DNA of 64,000 bases from Leptobrachium leishanense. Taxonomy: Eukaryota; Chordata; Amphibia; Anura; Megophryidae. Below, one piece after another: positions 21,364 through 33,609 of the stretch (position 1 is its first letter; the number at the start of each line of letters is the position of its first letter). Where the stretch lies: positions 90,741,204 through 90,805,203 of the forward strand of contig CM019069.1 in NCBI GenBank assembly GCA_009667805.1, written 5' to 3'. The translations under genes and the position numbers were made by a program. The notes under the pieces were generated by a model, which was not told the DNA's origin, made no database searches, and saw only the letters and a list, made by a program, of their open reading frames with translations.

Positions 21364-21881
21364 AATATATACAATAAATTTTATATTTTATGAATATAGA
21401 TAGGGGCTATAAGATTGTAAAAAGAATAAAAGAAATAAAAAGAATAAAATAGAGCGTGGCTAAACATTTGGGGTTATACATTACTAGCCATAGGAAAGAG
21501 CTACTCAGTACCAATGATTCCCCTATAATTTTTATCGTCAGTTGTCCTCCTCCTAATTCTGTTCCTGCACTCATAACCCTTTCCCTCTTTCGCTATTTCA
21601 CCTGTTCCTATCTCAGTCCTGTTCTTTCAATCTTAAATGTGTCCCTGCATCCCTACACTGTAACCCCATATCTGTTCCTAAACTCTAACGACTCCCCATA
21701 AATCCTACTTCTACCTATATCTGCACCCATAAAACTATTCCTGTCCCTGCTCCCTTAACCATTTATTATCAAACCTGTTCTCATCGCTAGTCTTGTCCCT
21801 GCACTCCTAAATTGCACCCCTAAACCCATTCACACACTTCTAATTCTGGCTCTGGAAGACTGAATGTGTCTTTGCTCTCTG
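21364..21881. other. CT-rich, CCTAAA-biased low-complexity sequence
   Basis: Loose repetition of CCTGTTCCT, TCCCTGCA and CCTAAAC words continues on the far side of the hAT element (23903-24230), so that element inserted into it. No gene. Confidence 0.5.
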
Positions 21882-22085
21882 CAGGGGCGTACCTAGGGGG
21901 GCGGCCCACACTGGGTGGCACCACCCCCTAGGGTGACACTAAAAAAAATAAATATTTTTTTTTTACTTTTGCAAAGTATTTTACCAGGAAGGGTACATTG
22001 AGATTTCACTAATTTTCAAGTTTGTCTTGGGTAGGCAAGCCTAGGCTGGCACTTTCTAGGGGGCAGCAAAAAACCTCACCACTAA

Positions 22086-22690
22086 AGGGGTTACTCACAG
22101 AGCACCGAAATGACGCAAACATTTGGTGTTCTGTTGTTCCCTGCACTTTCGGAGAATAAAATTTCCCCACCCTGCAGTGAACTCACCATTCACCGCAGGG
22201 TTCCTAAAGTGCAGGGAGTCGGCCACTGAATGCCGCCACTGCAAACCCGTGACCTACTGTTTTAAACAAAAAACTACTGAATGAAAATGTCTGGAATTTA
22301 CATAAAAGATCCTATGATTGATAATAAAAAGTTCTGTTACAGAAAAAGAAAAACCGCTATTAAAAAAAAAGGGGGGGGGATTTTGCCAAATAGAAATTCT
22401 GTAAAATGACTAAAAGGTACTAAAAAAAAATCAATAACTAAAGACTTTTTACTGCAGATTAAAATAATAAATGGTTTATTAGATACTGCATAAAAACGGG
22501 AATATTTTTAACATTGAAACCTATGGGATTCGCCTGAATAAACCTGCTGATTGAAACCACCAAACATCAGGGCATTTCACTGACATTTCTCTGCTGTTTG
22601 GTGTTCTCTGAATAGATTAACCATTACTTCTCTATGGGGATTTGCACTGCCTTCGAACAGGCACCGTACTTGCTGGCATTTCGCCAGAAT
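22086..22690 (-). mobile_element. CAGGGTTAT-family element, copy C (inverted)
   Basis: Shares in reverse order the blocks of copies A and B: CTATGGGATTC, CTATGGGGATTT, GAACAGGCACCGTA, and the AAAACGGGAATATTTTTAACAT segment in part. Both ends are eroded. It is nested inside the hAT element at 21882-23902. Confidence 0.7.
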
Positions 22691-23267
22691 TTGAGTGTAA
22701 GCATATCACAGAGCAGTGGTGTACTTAGGGGAGTGGCAGGGGCGGGTCGCCCCTGGTACCAGTGATTATTGGGGTGTCATTAGGGGGTACTAGGAGGTGC
22801 CACTGTCACTGTGTGTCAGTTTTGAGCTGTGTTCTCAAGCAACGAGCAGCGGAGCAGGGCGTTTGCATTAGGAATAAAATAGAATAGAATAAAAATCCCC
22901 CTCTACTCCCTCCATAGCTCCTCCCCTGCCCCGCAGCAGCTCTAGGAGAGGGGAAGGGGATGCGATTTGTGTGCAGAGAGAGAAGATGACAGTAAACGGC
23001 AGGTAAAGGGGGGTATCAACAGAATATGAAGCCCTGTCTGCTTACTGCTGTTTAAAGTGGACCTTTCCTTATCCAGCACTGCAGTGATCAGAAATTTGTC
23101 ATTGAGCTGCCTGGCTCTTGGTGAGGTCCTGCATAGAGGCGGCCAGGCAGCATTCACTGCATCACCAGTGAATAGGCAGCCCAGGGTAAACAGGGACAGG
23201 GAAGAGGGAGTCTTAAAAAACTGGAAAAGTAAAGAAAAAATACCATAGCAGCATCTTATATCTGCAA

Positions 23268-23595
23268 AACACACACCCATTCTCTGCTCAGCAACTCCAA
23301 TCCACAAAACCAGCCACTCAGCACACACACACACACAACTCCAATCCACAAAACCAGCCACCCAACACATACACACAACTCCCATCACAGAAAACCAGCC
23401 ACCCACACACACAACTCCCATCACACAAAACCAGCCACCCATACAACTCCATCACACAAAACCAACCAACTCACAACCCCCATTACACAACACCAGCCAC
23501 CAACACACAACCCAGCCACCAACGCACAACTCCTATCACACAAAACAAGCCACCCCAACACACACACAACTCCCATCAACAAACCAGCCACATGT
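23268..23595. repeat. CA-rich minisatellite
   Basis: About nine irregular 30-36-bp units with core ACAACTCCCATCACACAAAA and CCAGCCACC. Open frames on the minus strand here (22942-23660) are by-products of the repeat. Confidence 0.8.
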
Positions 23596-23902
23596 GTACT
23601 TTTGTTCATAGCATGAGGATTGATATTTTGTGAGTTTGCAAAATCACTTAAAAATAACAACTATTCAAAAAAATCTACACTCGCCTCTTATTGCACAGCA
23701 CAGAGGACACATGATCCACCATCGGCAGATTCATAATATATCATTATTATATGTATACCTCATGTCCTGCTAGAATGCTGGAACTAAAAATATTTTTGAA
23801 AACATTAAAAAAGTGTGTGATTTTTTTTTTACATTTTAAAGTTGGGGGTGGTGCCAAATATAGGATCCGCCCTGGGTGCCAAATGTTCTAGGTACGCCCC
23901 TG

Positions 23903-24394
23903 GCTCTCCGGAACAAGTCCCTGCATTCCTAAACCTATTACTGCATTCCTAACCATACCCTTGAACCCCTAAACCTATCATTATTCCTCTAATTCTTAAA
24001 TTGTCTCCTAAACAAGTTTTTATCCCAGTCCTGTTTTTATAATATTGAACTTGCACCCCCTACACTGCCAGCCCATCCCTCTTTCTGACCTTTAAATCTG
24101 TTCCTGCCCCACTCATCACTGCGTTCTTAAATCCCTCTTCTAACACTGTCTCTACACTACTATGCCTGTATATTTACCCTGAGCCTGTTCTTGCTCCCCT
24201 AAACAACTGTTTCCCTTTAGCCTGTCCATTCTCCCTTGTTGCTGTCCTCTCTGTTTACACAGAAACCATTTCTGCTTGCTCCTTCAGTGGCAGTTGCAGA
24301 CCAGCACCTCTATGGCAAAGCTGAGTATTTCTTCAGGTTACAACTCGCCAGGGATCAATTATCACTCACCCCAGGTGACCAGACCAGTGAATTT
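23903..24394. other. Continuation of the CCTAAA-biased low-complexity sequence
   Basis: Right-hand part of the host sequence of the hAT element. No gene seen. Confidence 0.45.
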
Positions 24395-25639
24395 TTAACC
24401 CTTTCGCTGCTGAGGCATTTCCCGCCTCTGTGCTGAGGTCATTTTTACCGATTTTGCTCATCATGTTTAAACGTGTTTTGAAGGCTTATTTTAGTATATG
24501 ACCCAGACATATTATATATCGTTCTTTCCGTCAGACTCGGCAGATTCATAATATGTCATTATTATATGTATACCTCATGACCTGTCTGTATATTATAACA
24601 AAAAATGCAATAAAATATGAGTTTTCAATAGTTTACAATGTGTAAAGTGTTTTTTTTCACATTTTAAAATGCGAGCAATTGCGGTTATATTTTGTATGGG
24701 GTGCGCTTGTTAAAAAAATTAGAGATGGGGTCTCGTTACATTTTTTTTTGGGGAAAATTACGCGATTTTTAACAAACGCACCACATACAAAAATCGTTAG
24801 TGCAGCATTATTGTTTACATTATAATTGAAATGGGAACAATATTGCTGCATTAACGAACCAAAAAAAGAAAAAAAAATGTTTATTTTTTTTTTATAATTT
24901 TATTTTTAAATATTTTTTTTGTATTTTTATTTTTTATTTTTTATTTTTTTTAAGACTTTTTCATACTCATGTTTGGTATTGTTGGAACGGCCATGCTCTG
25001 GCCGATCCAACAATACCAAACATTAACCCCTAACTGCCACGGATCTGGAGATAGGGGGTTCATTGGGACCCCCCATCTCCACCATTGGTGGCAGTTAGGG
25101 GTTAACTCCAGGACTGGCGTCATCGTGCTATGCACAATGACGCCAGTCCTCAGGGGGCATTCCCGGAAGCTTGGCCGACATCCAAGATGTCGGCCAGCTC
25201 CGGGAAAGGATCACGAACCGTCGCTTTTCGGCACCGATTCGTGATCCGGCCCCCATGGGGTTAATGCCAGGTACCATTTGGAAGGGCAGGCTGTGCCCTT
25301 CAAAACAGTGCCTGGGTTAACCCCCTGCATGCCGCCGATCGGGAGGGAGAGAGGTCCGAAGGACCTCCCCCCCTCCCTTTCAGGCGCCTCCTCCGCACAT
25401 GCGGGGGGGCGCCTGAATTAGGTGTCATCGCGCCCCCGCGATGACACCTAATTACTCCGGCGGCGGTTCCGGGTGCTGGGCTGACATCGAGGATGTCAGC
25501 CCGCACTGGGGGGGCCAGCGATTGGCCGGAACCCGGCCGAACGCAGGCCCCAAAGGGAGGACGCGCTCAGCGCGTCCTCCACAAGGAACGAGACTGCGGG
25601 TGGACGCGCTGAGCGCGTCCTCCACAGTGAAGTGGTTAA
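24395..25639 (+). mobile_element. Palindrome-rich TTAA element, copy 1
   Basis: 1245 bp from TTAACCCTTTCGCTGC to CAGTGAAGTGGTTAA. The left half is AT-rich with a conserved ATTATATATCGTTCTTTCCG block. The right half (about 24960-25630) is a chain of at least eight near-perfect palindromes (see findings). An inverted copy lies at 28826-30053. TTAA target and CCC-type ends fit piggyBac or Kolobok; there is no transposase. Confidence 0.8.
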
Positions 25640-25915
25640 TATTTGAATAGAGTCAATATTTTTATGTTATGTGTTTATGTTTTATAGTGATATTATCGGG
25701 ATGAAATGTTCTAGACACTGGACAAAGTGCATAATCTTGCTATATGGCAAATTTAGAAAATGTGATAAAGATTGGTAAAGGAAAATGGTCAGATATCCTG
25801 CTTATGGTCCTTTATGGATAATTATAGTGATCATAACAAGATTATTACCAATGAAGCTTAATAATAAAACTGAATATAAAAATAATGTGTACTTGTGGGC
25901 ATAATGCCTTTATAT
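25640..25915 (+). repeat. Dispersed unclassified repeat fragment
   Basis: Related to about 4140-4300, 59510-59650 and inverted 52250-52350 through blocks such as AATGGTCAGATAT, TAGTGATCATAA and TTATTA-CAATG. Confidence 0.55.
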
Positions 25916-26930
25916 GGAGGCTACAAAAACACCTTGGGCACTCTTCCCAAGTTCGCGCTAAAATTAGGACACTAACGGGGAAAATCTGCCCCTGATGGTT
26001 TCCCTGTAGCGTTCCCTTTTTACAGCGATATTCCAGGGTGGGCACTGTCTCAGCACCTCGTCCCGGAAAGCAGCACTAACCACAGGACTACTCGCGGTAG
26101 CGCTGCCATGCCGCCACAAGTATCACCTTCTGAAGTCCATAGGACTTGATGGAGGCTTGCGCTTCCTGGCCGCAAGCCTTAGGCTAGGGTCAGACTAGCG
26201 CACTTTAAACGTGCGTTCTGGCGCACTTAATTACGGCCGCACTAGCAGCAAATGACGGGCAATGACGGCCAATATACGAAGTACAGTCGCACGAAAGTCC
26301 GGCTGCGCAACGCAAGTGGCAAACGAACGCATTTTGTCGAGAACGTCAAACCGCTAGTACGGTCGTACAGAGTGCGCTGCGTCCGCTAGCGGCGTGTGTG
26401 CGTGATTTGGAGATGTCAGACACTGCTAATGTCCGGCCAACATAACGTCCAGACGCAAAAAGTGTTTTATTGATGATCCGTACAAATTCACGAACGCAAA
26501 TGCGCATCGTATGACCGCTATCGCGTACTCCGTGAAAAAATGTGTCCATTCGTTCGAACGCACTTTTTCACAGACAACGCGAAAATGCGTTCGTCTGACC
26601 CTAGCCTTATGTGATCTCGCTCTTGCGAAGGAGGAGCAAAATTTTTGCCTTGCATGTCCCTGTGGTAGTTAGCGCTAGCACTTTTGTAATTCCTTACTTA
26701 TCTTAACGCTAATTACTGATTACGCATCCTATACTTAGTATGGGAAGTGCAAAGTACAATAAGCTTGAGGAAGCTAGTGCATCATTTGTTCCGCTAAAGT
26801 GATATCATATGGGTTTAGCATTAGGAAGATAATATGGGAGGCATGTCTTAAAGTCACTTATCCTAGCGATAACCCTTACACATCCAAATGCTAACATTAG
26901 CATTCACTAGGGAATAGTGCCCCATGCCTC
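25916..26930 (+). mobile_element. GGGC...ATTACA-family element, interrupted
   Basis: Contains the family blocks CTGTAGCGT, CAGCACCTC, GTGCTAACC-like and CGCGGTAGCGCT (compare 58975-59130) and, at the right, GCATTCACTAGGGAATAGTG. It is split by the Harbinger-like MITE at 26182-26606. Outer termini are not clear; a partial duplicate of its left part appears at about 26990-27065. Confidence 0.6.
26182..26606. mobile_element. Harbinger-like MITE with TTA duplication
   Basis: 425 bp with termini GGCTAGGGTCAGAC and GTCTGACCCTAGCC, flanked by TTA at 26179-26181 and 26607-26609. A 3-bp TTA duplication with GG...CC ends is the PIF/Harbinger signature. It is rich in CG dinucleotides, has no coding capacity, and a partial copy lies at 11985-12356. 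Confidence 0.85.
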
Positions 26931-27799
26931 TGTATTGTTCAAATACACAATTATAGCTACCTGATACTTATCAGTAGTGAGTGGCCTCAGGGCTTTCAAA
27001 AACACCTTGGGCACTCTTCCCAAGTTCACGCTAAAATGGGACTGCTAATGGGGAGAATCCATCCATGTAGGTTTCCTTTAGTTTTGATGTCTCCCTGATG
27101 GTTGTTATGCACCAATAGTGTTGAACTTTTTCAGTGATAGTAGGGAGTTCCATGCAGTAATATAGAGTGGCAGGATAGAGGTTCAAATGAAAATTTTGAT
27201 ACACAACAGGGAAAGCTTCAATCCTGCTACAAAACGTATATAAATGGGGTTTCACGGACTATGTTTTTATGATAGTTCTGTTTTATTTAGAATAACGGAT
27301 CTGTCATAGTTAACAGGGATCAATGACAGGACACAGGACCTCAGGATGCAGAGCACAACTAATTTAGTGTCTAGAGAAAAGTCAAGGATTGAAGCCAATG
27401 GTCGGGGGTATGGAAGACAGCATAGTTGTGATAAGAGCCAGGGATGGGTAACAAGAGAATACAGAGAAGGAACTAGACTAGCACGGAACAAAACACAACT
27501 ATCCAGCAAGGAGGATAGAAACAGACTGGTCTTTTATGCGGACATCAGTGTTTAGGGAAACTCCCTTGCTTACAGTTGTTTGGCATGGACCCTTATTCAT
27601 TTTGGTGGCTGTTCCTTTAAAAGTAGACCGGAGTTGCGCGTGAACGTACCTGCGACTCTCCCAGCGTGTGGAAGACAGAGCCTAGGAACGCCAGGACACG
27701 CCGCAGCCTTCCGGCCTGTTGTGGTGTCACGTATTCAGTCAAAGGTCAAGGTAAACATTTGCAGTAATCGATGTCTAGCCGATTTAAAACAACTTCTTT
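26931..27799. other. No host gene seen
   Basis: Holds a partial repeat of the 25920 block and otherwise unassigned sequence. The open frame 27580-27816 shows no motif except where it overlaps the mariner remnant. Confidence 0.4.
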
Positions 27800-28106
27800 C
27801 TATGGGGTTATGTTAAAGATATTGTGTATGGAACAAAGGTACTGAACATCACTAATCTAAAGCAGAGGATCACTGATGCCATTGCCACCATTGATGAGGG
27901 TATGCTACAGCGAACATGGCAGGAAATCGAGTACCGTCTTGATGTGCTTCGTGCAACCAATGGTGTCAATATAGAGATGTATTAAATGAGGCAAAAAACC
28001 TTAAATATATATGTCTCATTTTGTAATAATTTTCACTTATTTGTCTTGTCATTTGCCTTTGTAATAAATTTTGGAAATTATAAAGAGACTTTATGGACAC
28101 CCTGTA
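27800..28106 (+). pseudogene. Mariner-type transposase C-terminus and 3' terminal repeat
   Basis: Codons from 27800 to TAA at 27983-27985 read LWGYVKDIVYGTKV, then LKQRITDAIATI and TWQEIEYRLDVLRATNG, the characteristic end of mariner-like transposases (D..L..RI...W.E..YRLDV.R.TNG). About 120 bp further on, the element ends with ATGGACACCCTGTA at 28106, the inverse of the ACAGGGTGTCCAT ends typical for the group. The catalytic Asp residues lie in the missing 5' part. Confidence 0.8.
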
Positions 28107-28752
28107 TATTTTTTAAAGCAAGAATGGTATTCATTCAATAGGTAACTCATCTAGATATTAGGAAAAGCACGTCCAAAAATGTTGTTATATAAAATGTACT
28201 GTGTATGTTCAATCTATATTTTTTAGCTGCAAATATGAATCAGTGTTTTGGCATCCTTAAATGCATCAGTAGACAGACTTTAACTTTCTGATTTAATGTT
28301 ACAAGATTTTTTTTATTCGTCCAGTTTCAGTTGTAATAAAACATCTTATTCCCTGACATTCTGGACTTATTGTCCATCACATTTTGTTGCTTTAGAATCC
28401 TGGCCCATGTTCAGCATAGATTGTATTTTATGAACGCAAAGATAATTTTACCAGCTTTATTGTCTTGAATTTCATCCAATGCATTACCGAGCTGACCGTT
28501 TCTTTGACATGCTATTAATTCTACGTACAAAATTGTAAGGATTTTATTGTAGTCTTGTTTTTTAATCATTTTTAGGAACATTAATTATATCTAAGCAGTA
28601 AAGTAATTTTGATGGTGATAATCTCTTATTAAATATCTTATCTTCAATTATTTTTCAGTTTTTTTACTAATATTTAATATTGTGTGGCCAATTTCATACA
28701 ACAGGACTATTATCAATTGAGATTTGGCCATTACCATTCTTGAACATTTACA
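28107..28752. other. No gene seen
   Basis: AT-rich unassigned sequence. Nothing recognised. Confidence 0.4.
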
Positions 28753-30473
28753 TTAACCCCTTCACTGCTGAGCCATTTCACCTCTGTGTGCTGAGCTAAA
28801 TATTGCAGTTTTGTGCTCATCATGTTTAACCCCTTCGCTGCGGTGGACGCGCTGAGCGTGTTTTCAACCGCATGTCACGTTGCGTGCGGAGGACGCCTTT
28901 GGGGTCAGCGTTCGGCCGGGTTCCGGCCGATCGCTAGCCCCCCCGGTGCAGGCTGACATCCTCGATGTCAGCCCAGCATCCGGAACCGCTGCCGGGCTAA
29001 TTAGGTGTCATCGCGGCGGCGGCGCGATGACACCTAATTCAGGCGCCCCCCCCGCATGTTGCGGAGGAGGCGCCTGAAAGGGAGGGGGGAGGTCCTTCGG
29101 ACCTCTCTCCCTCTCGATCGGCGGCATTGCGGGGGTTAACCCAGGCACCATTTGGAAGGGCACAGCCTGCCCTTCCAAATGGTACCTGGCATTAACCCCT
29201 GGGGAGCTGGATCACGAATCGGCGCTGAAAAGCGCCGGTTCGTGATCCTTTCCCGGAGCTGGCCGACATCTTGGATGTCGGCCAAGCCTCCGGGAACTCC
29301 CCCTGAGGACTGGCGTCATCGTGCATAGCACGATGACGCCAGTCCTGGAGTTAACCCCTAGCTGCCACCAATGGTGGAGATAGGGAGTTCCAATGAACTC
29401 CCTATCTCCTGATCCGTGGCAGCTAGGGGTTAAAGTTTGGTATTGTTGGATCGGCCAGAGCATGGCCGTTCCAACGATACCAAACTCGAATGTGAAAAAA
29501 GTTAGTAAAAAAAAAAATTAAAAATAAAAATAAAAAAATATTTTAAAAAAAATTATAAAAAAAAACAAGTTTTTTTTCTTTTTTTTGGTTTGTTAATGCA
29601 GCAATATTGTTCCCATTTCAATTATAATGTGAACAATGATGCTGCACTAATGATTTTTGTATGCGGTGCGTTTGTTAAAAATCGTGTAATTTTCCCCAAA
29701 AAAAAATGTAACGAGACCCCATCTCTAATTTTTTTAACAAGCGCACCCCATACAAAATATAACCACAATTGCTCGCATCATAAAATGTGAAAAAAAAAAA
29801 CTTTACACATTGCAAATTATTGAAAAATCATATTTTATTGCATTTTTTGTTATAATATACAGACAGGTCATGACGTATACATATAATAATGACATATTAT
29901 GAATCTGCCGAGTCTGACGGAAAGAACGATATATAATATGTCTGGGTCATATACTAAAATAAGCCTTCAAAACGCGTTTAAACATGATGAGCAAAACCGG
30001 TAAAAATGACCTCAGCACAGGGGCGGGAAAAGCCTCAGCAGCGAAAGGGTTAATATCGATTTAAAGTCATGTTTTATTAAACGACGCAGACAAATTATAT
30101 ATCTTTTATTCAGCAGACACGGCAGATTCGTGATATATAATTACTATATTTAATACGCCATGTCCTGTCAGAAGGCTATAACAAAAATGTAAAAAAAATG
30201 GAATTTCCATTAAAATTTCAATCATCTACGGCGTGTAAAAGGATTTTTTTTCACATTTCATCATCCGAGTCATTGAGGTGACGTCAGTTCCCCCGGGATG
30301 AGTCATATGGGACTTCAACGAAGTCAGACCTCTCCGGCACCCGGTCTTGATCGGTTGAGGGTCTCCCTTTTCCCTGAGGAGACCTCATGAAGTGAGGGGG
30401 ATGTCCTCTGCACGCAACATGCGGAGCAGTGGACGTCCCCCACATGTCATCCGCAGGGAAAGGGTTAAAATAT
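28753..30473. mobile_element. Outer TTAA element split by a second TTAA element
   Basis: Left end TTAACCCCTTCACTGCTGAG at 28754, matching the left arm of copy 1 up to GCTCATCATGTTTAA. There another element is inserted (28826-30053). The sequence resumes at 30053 and ends near CAGGGAAAGGGTTAA (about 30473). The resumed part contains the AATTATATATC and GACACGGCAGATTC blocks expected next in the family. Confidence 0.65.
28826..30053 (-). mobile_element. Palindrome-rich TTAA element, copy 2 (inverted)
   Basis: 1228 bp from TTAACCCCTTCGCTGCGG to GCAGCGAAAGGGTTAA, an inverted copy of 24395-25639. The GC-rich palindrome chain is at 28840-29480 and the AT-rich arm at 29480-30050. Most palindromes are conserved with compensating or arm-specific changes. 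Inserted into the outer element above. Confidence 0.8.
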
Positions 30474-31239
30474 GTTCCTAGAAAGCACATCCATTGCTCC
30501 ATGTCTCTGAATAGTTATATTTAATTTATATCTACTTATTTGAGACATTTTCCTGTTTAAGTGTTCGAACTATTCCCTGTACATTGCATTAGTTTTATCA
30601 CCTTAACTGTTTCAAAACTGAAATGCAATACACGGTGAGAAAAACATTGGTGCATAAAAATATGGCCTGAAACAAGGACAGCAAATCTTCAAACAAACTG
30701 ACATTAACCCCTTCAATATCAAGATTGAATTACCTCATCTTCAGGTGAGTGAGAGTAAGTTAACATGATCTGGACGTATTGTAGACAATTGCAAGTTAAG
30801 TTACTTTATTGCAAAAGGGTTCCAGAATGATGTGCTGTTAATTATTGATCTACTGACACTGTGTATTGAAAGGACAATGCAATCTCTGCAAGTCTCGGAG
30901 ACACACGGTGGAAGTTCCAGGCATTGTTTGCAGAGTAGGCTTGCTGCCTGTCCGTATAGTGCCTACAGTCCCTAGATGCAATGTAAGGATAATTGTGTGT
31001 TTGATATTCCATGGTAGATCATTTTTTCCATTTGGCGCTGGTATTTCTCATACCAACTATACCAACTCCCAGGACCTGGTGTTTCTATCCTAAGACAAGC
31101 GGCATTGTCTGCTTTCACGTATAACATGAACAATGCTCAGCTTCTCATTTCCAACACAGGGATTAAGCACAGTATATTATAAATAGACATATTTTTTATG
31201 AAAGGCAATGCAACAAAATACAGTACAAGGGAAAAATGT
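30474..31239. other. No gene seen
   Basis: Unassigned AT-rich sequence; the open frame 30866-31093 is unconvincing. Confidence 0.4.
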
Positions 31240-32452
31240 AGTTATTTCAGTGTTTTTTTTAAAGTATTTATTTTATTACAAAAAAATAGTAATGGTTTTC
31301 CATTTATGATATTTTTAAATAGTACAACACAGAATATGTATCCACAAAGGTTTGGATGATAAAATGTGAAAAAACAATTTTACACTCTGTAAATAATTGA
31401 AATATTAATGGAAATTTAAATTTAATTTAAAAAAAAAAAAATAGCATTCTAATATGCCATGACATATGCACATGCTAATTATATAGTTTGTATCTGCTGA
31501 GGCTGCTGGAAAATAAACATAAATTTGCCATAGTCCTATAATAAACAATGACTTCAAATCACATTTAAGCATGATGGGCCTTATTACACTCTTCGCGCAA
31601 AAAAAACATTAACACGAGGGATAAAACCCTTTTGCGCTGAACGTTGTTTTATATTGTCTGCTCAACAAACGCATGTAATCGTCTACCGCGGGTGAACCTC
31701 GTGAACCCTGCGCGAGCGTACTTTACTGCGCGTCCTATACTTAACATTGTGAGCGCAAATGCGTTTGTGCGCTGGTACGCAGATGGTATTACAATCTAAG
31801 TGCAGGAATTAACGCATAGACGTTACGCGCATAATTTTAGCAACTCCTAAAAGCTGGTGTTAATGGCAAATTCTATCAACCTGGCCGAAACCAAATACAC
31901 CAGCCCAAAAAAAAAATATGCAGCAAAGTATAGTTACACATTCTACTCATACTTGAAAACGAGGGAAATCTGAATGTATCCTTCCTGGTAAAATCCTTTA
32001 TAAATAAATAAATAAAAAATTCCAAACAATAAATTTGAGAAGTTGAGCGCGTATTTATTATTGCTGCAGCATATACTGTATACTCAGATTAACTTTGACA
32101 GGCTCAAAAACTTAGCGTGAGATAATTGTGGTTCTTAATACTGATTGGCTGAATCGCGTGAAAAAAACAGTCCGCACACTGATTTCTGCGCACAACGGTA
32201 CCGCGCGTGCATTTGTGCGCGTCCATTTAACGAGCGTTATTGCCCGACGGATGAAAAAATGCGCAAGGATTGTAATTCCAGCGTTGATTTATACGCGTTA
32301 ATGTTTAACGCTTGGCGCAGAAATTCACGCGTTGCGCGAGCGGTTTAACGTGAAGATTGTAATAGGGCCCGGTAAGTGCAAAGTGGTGAATATGAGCTCA
32401 AGCTCAGCGTACAGGGGTGAAATGGCTCAGCAACAAAGGAGTTTTAATAAGG
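31240..32452 (-). mobile_element. TTAA-family element, diverged, interrupted
   Basis: Inverted, eroded member of the TTAA family: GATAAAATGTGAAAAAACAATTTTACAC and CATTTAAGCATGAT at left of the break, then CAGGGGTGAAATGGCTCAGCA at right. The break holds the element at 31576-32370. Confidence 0.6.
31576..32370. mobile_element. GGGCC...ATTACA-family element
   Basis: 795 bp with termini GGGCCTTATTACACT and TTGTAATAGGGCCC, flanked by GAT and GGT (imperfect 3-bp duplication). Rich in GCGC words. It contains an inverted LINE tail (31947-32015: TGTATCCTTCCTGGTAAAAT then ATAAATAAATAAAT), so a LINE or SINE inserted into it. Confidence 0.65.
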
Positions 32453-33369
32453 AGGACTAGTTCATGCCAGATTATTTAAATGCTGTCCCACCTATTTGTT
32501 TTATTCATTTATACCACCTGTATTAAACCCTCTCCCTGCATTAACCCCTCACCTGCCAATGGCTGTGCTCACACATGTACTCACATGTCTGGGCTGGATT
32601 ATCACATGCCATAATTGCTTTGCACATGAACATGTATTTTCACAAGACCCAGGCGCCCAACATTTTTTCTGGTAACACCCCACGTGGATTATTTTTCCCT
32701 GAAGGCCATTTAACTGGAAAAAGGAACATTCATTATTTTGATAGTGCAAATGTTTTTATGCAAAATTTCCCAGGAGAAATATATCAAGCAAGGAGAATTT
32801 GTGCAGCTTGAAAAAATCCTTTACATAGGTATTAAAAATGTCAAAACTGGTATAGTTTTGTACGTTCAGTTTTATCGTTCTTTGCATTTACTACAAAATA
32901 GACAATAACAGCGAAACAGCTTTCTAATGTGTGACTGTTAGTCTAATAAAAAAGAATTCTACATCATTAAGAAAATATACTGCAAATGTTTTTAAGAAAA
33001 ATAGTAGTGGAATATTATTTGATATTTATGACAAAGATTAAATCTATGTAATATTTTCTTTCTCTTTTTTTTACACATTGTTGTACAATTCAAGATTCTG
33101 TAAAACTGACCATTCCGATTTTTCCCGATCCGCGAGATCTGGCAGGTCAGCGTAGTGATCCGCAGGGGGAGACTGAGGGACCCCCCCCCCCGTCTCTCAC
33201 TGCTCCCGACGGTCAGAAGTGGCGGTTGGAGCCGTCGTTCTCGCTGCAGGATGGGAGGTGAGTATTTGATTTTTGGGGGGACTTTTGGCTGGTGCTGACG
33301 GATTCTGCAGAAGCAGAATCCGATAGCACCAGGTCCTAGCTGTGATTAACTTTTGGGTTCATCGCAGCC
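32453..33369. other. No gene seen
   Basis: Unassigned. A GC-rich patch at 33110-33250 with a C10 run (about 33181-33190) precedes the next repeat fragment. Confidence 0.4.
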
Positions 33370-33609
33370 GGATAGTAATTAGCCTTAGTACATTGTAATA
33401 CTAACGCTAATTAACACTTTGCGCTCCCCATGTTAAGTAAAGGGAGCGCAATGTAGAGTAAGCTCGCGCTGAAAAGCGCAAGCTCCAAATCGCTAACGGG
33501 TTTTTCAGCCCGTTAGCGTTCGGGTTGTAATATGGAGCGCCCACGCTAGGGCCACCAATGCTAACATTAACGCTCACACAGCTCTAGCATAAGGAATGTA
33601 ATAGGGCCC
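33370..33609. repeat. GGGCC...ATTACA-family fragment
   Basis: Right end AATGTAATAGGGCCC at 33594-33608; internal palindromes GCGCTCCC/GGGAGCGC and GCTAACGGG/CCCGTTAGC. Left end not placed. Confidence 0.6.

Larger units (their letters stand above)
21882..23902. mobile_element. Non-autonomous hAT element, CAGGGGCGTACCTAG ends
   Basis: 2021 bp with termini CAGGGGCGTACCTAGG and CTAGGTACGCCCCTG. Flanked by GCTCTCTG (21874-21881) and GCTCTCCG (23903-23910), an 8-bp duplication with one mismatch. It contains a LINE-tail fragment (21965-22030), a CAGGGTTAT-family copy and a minisatellite. No transposase is visible. Confidence 0.85.

Noticed and set aside
22942..23660. Gly/Val/Cys-rich minus-strand proteins
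   Set aside because: Products of the CA-rich minisatellite inside a hAT element.
24657..29790. Paired small ORFs conserved between 24657-24851 and 29590-29790
   Set aside because: Conservation is explained by the two copies of the TTAA element; the frames are AT-rich, short and without domains.
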